From: Clostridiales bacterium | GTDB taxonomy: Bacteria > Bacillota > Clostridia > TANB77 > CAG-508 | NCBI GenBank assembly: GCA_003507395.1 | Contig: DNVW01000012.1 | Span: 47,085 to 111,084 of the forward strand | Direction of reading: 5' to 3' | Length of the DNA: 64,000 nucleotides | In this document: piece after piece, positions 62,661 through 64,000 of the stretch | How the letters are laid out: every line of letters begins with the position of its first letter | How positions within the stretch are numbered: position 1 is the stretch's first letter | The notes under the pieces: generated by a model | What the model saw: only the letters and a program-made list of their open reading frames with translations | The model's database searches: none | What the model was told of the DNA's origin: nothing | Made by a program: the position numbers and the translations under genes

Positions 62661-64000
62661 TTTTTTATTTGCTACTTTTATTAAGTTCTCAAATAGTGGA
62701 TGTGGTTTATCTGGTCTTGATTTGAATTCCGGATGAAATTGTGTTGCTATAAAATATGGATGATTTTTTAGTTCTACAATTTCTACTAATTTTCCATCTG
62801 GTGAACTGCCTGAACATATAAGTCCTTTTGCTTCTAATCTATCTTTATACTCATTGTTATACTCGTATCTATGTCTATGTCTTTCTTGTATTTCTTCTTT
62901 TGCATAAACTTTATATGCTAAACTATCTTTTTTTAGTATGCATGGATATGCTCCTAATCTCATTGTTCCACCTTTTTTATTTATTTTAGCTTGTTCCTCC
63001 ATTATATGTATAACTTTTATATCTGTCATATTATCAAATTCTTCTGAATTAGCATTTGTATAACCTAGAACATTTCTTGCAAATTCTACAACTGCCATTT
63101 GCATTCCAAGGCATATTCCTAGAAAGGGTACATTATTTTCCCTAGTGTACTTTATTGTGGCTATTTTGCCTTCTATTCCTCTATTTCCAAAACCTCCAGG
63201 AACTATTATTGCATTATACTTTTTTAATGTTTCTTCTACATTTTCTTCATTTATATTTTCACAATTTACTATTTCTATATTTACTTTAACATTATTAGCA
63301 AATCCGCCGTGTTTAACTGCTTCTATTACTGAAATATATGAGTCCTCTAATTTTACATATTTTCCTACTATTGCTACATTTATATTTTTATCTTCCACAT
63401 TTTTTACCCTTGTTATCATGTTTTCCCATTCTGCATTTTTAGGCTCTAAATTTTCTAATTTTAGCTTTTCACAAGTTCTTATTGCCAGTCCTTCATTTTC
63501 TAGCATTATAGGTACTTCATATAATATTTTTGCAGTTTTATTTTGTATTACATCTTCTTTTCTTACATTGCAAAATAGTGCAATTTTTTCCTTCATATTT
63601 TCATCTATTTCTTTTTCTGCTCTACATACTAATATATCAGGTTTTATTCCTAACGATTGTAATTCTTTTACAGAATGTTGAGTTGGCTTTGACTTTAATT
63701 CATTTGACCCATATATATATGGCAACAATGTAACATGTATAAATAAAACATCTTCTTTTTTTTGTTCTATTCCTATCTGTCTTATTGCTTCTAAAAAAGG
63801 TAAGCTTTCTATATCCCCTACTGTACCACCAATTTCTGTAATAACTATATCTGCATCTTCTTTTAGTCTATATACTTTATCTTTTATCGCATTTGTTATA
63901 TGTGGAATTACCTGTACAGTTTTGCCTAAATAGTCCCCTCTTCTCTCTTTTTCTATCACTTCTGAATATATTTTTCCTGTTGTTACTGAACAAAATTTAT
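62658..64000 (-). CDS. pyrG: CTP synthase, N-terminus beyond the window
   Basis: The reading frame is open to the right edge (KFCSVTTGKIYSEVIEKERR...), so about 90 N-terminal residues of a usual 535 are missing. Seen are the synthase part (ADIVITEIGGTVGDIESLPF) and the glutaminase domain with the nucleophile in LGICLGMQMAVVEFARNV and the His/Glu in ATQFHPEFKSRPDKPHPLF. It makes CTP from UTP using glutamine. The apparent start at 63959 is an internal GTG. Confidence 0.97.
   Translation of the reverse strand, partial: KFCSVTTGKIYSEVIEKERRGDYLGKTVQVIPHITNAIKDKVYRLKEDADIVITEIGGTVGDIESLPFLEAIRQIGIEQKKEDVLFIHVTLLPYIYGSNELKSKPTQHSVKELQSLGIKPDILVCRAEKEIDENMKEKIALFCNVRKEDVIQNKTAKILYEVPIMLENEGLAIRTCEKLKLENLEPKNAEWENMITRVKNVEDKNINVAIVGKYVKLEDSYISVIEAVKHGGFANNVKVNIEIVNCENINEENVEETLKKYNAIIVPGGFGNRGIEGKIATIKYTRENNVPFLGICLGMQMAVVEFARNVLGYTNANSEEFDNMTDIKVIHIMEEQAKINKKGGTMRLGAYPCILKKDSLAYKVYAKEEIQERHRHRYEYNNEYKDRLEAKGLICSGSSPDGKLVEIVELKNHPYFIATQFHPEFKSRPDKPHPLFENLIKVANKK

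Overview
This window comes from a very AT-rich, endospore-forming member of the Clostridia (Firmicutes). The evidence is a T-box leader in front of pheS-pheT, pyruvate formate-lyase with its activase, and sporulation genes (spoIIID, ylbJ, yunB, sipL, veg, yabG). SipL points to Clostridia rather than Bacilli. No tRNA gene, rRNA operon, transposase or CRISPR array was seen.

Layout. 0-5.7 kb: start of truA, the c-di-AMP synthase cdaA, a 39-aa membrane peptide, pheT-pheS under a T-box, spoIIID and a zinc-ribbon protein. 5.8-8.9 kb: an ABC-2 exporter (two permeases and an ATPase) behind a structured leader RNA. 9-34 kb: an accessory surface/secretion island flanked by two SinR-like XRE regulators. 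It holds TasA/CalY-like exported proteins with SipW-type signal peptides, two intact and one probable SipW/ER-type signal peptidase, two signal-peptidase-like proteins without the usual catalytic residues, a membrane-anchored McrB-like AAA+ ATPase with a DUF2357-like partner, and a 2,642-aa beta-helix surface protein with about twenty YGG repeats. 34.6-45 kb: pflB-pflA, dtd, asnS, a SpoU methyltransferase, mfd. 44.8-53 kb: ylbJ, half-size TauE permeases, cysteine desulfurase, CDF transporter, HIT protein and a short alaS. 53-64 kb: a two-component system, trmB, sporulation genes yunB-sipL-veg-yabG, a second ABC-2 transporter and the 3' part of pyrG.

How the island may work (inference): B. subtilis SinR represses the tapA-sipW-tasA matrix operon. 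Here two SinR-like paralogues flank an expanded TasA/SipW set, and three of its promoters share a TTACAAAAATrTTAC box. A nine-gene operon running from about 21.7 to 13.4 kb puts signal peptidases, exported substrates, a membrane AAA+ ATPase and its partner under one promoter. That suggests an undescribed export or assembly machine.

The most unexpected signal is at codon level. Two otherwise well-conserved genes, spoIIID and the ABC ATPase, are out of frame by +1 at three places. At all three the zero-frame codon is CGG, and reading GGN one base later restores an invariant glycine. Across the other recognised genes I found only one in-frame CGG, in an atypical hypothetical ORF. Either CGG is a +1 recoding site in this organism, or there is a systematic sequence error. 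A dispersed REP-like palindromic repeat (GGGGACTGTCCC core) also sits at gene ends and supplies several stop codons.
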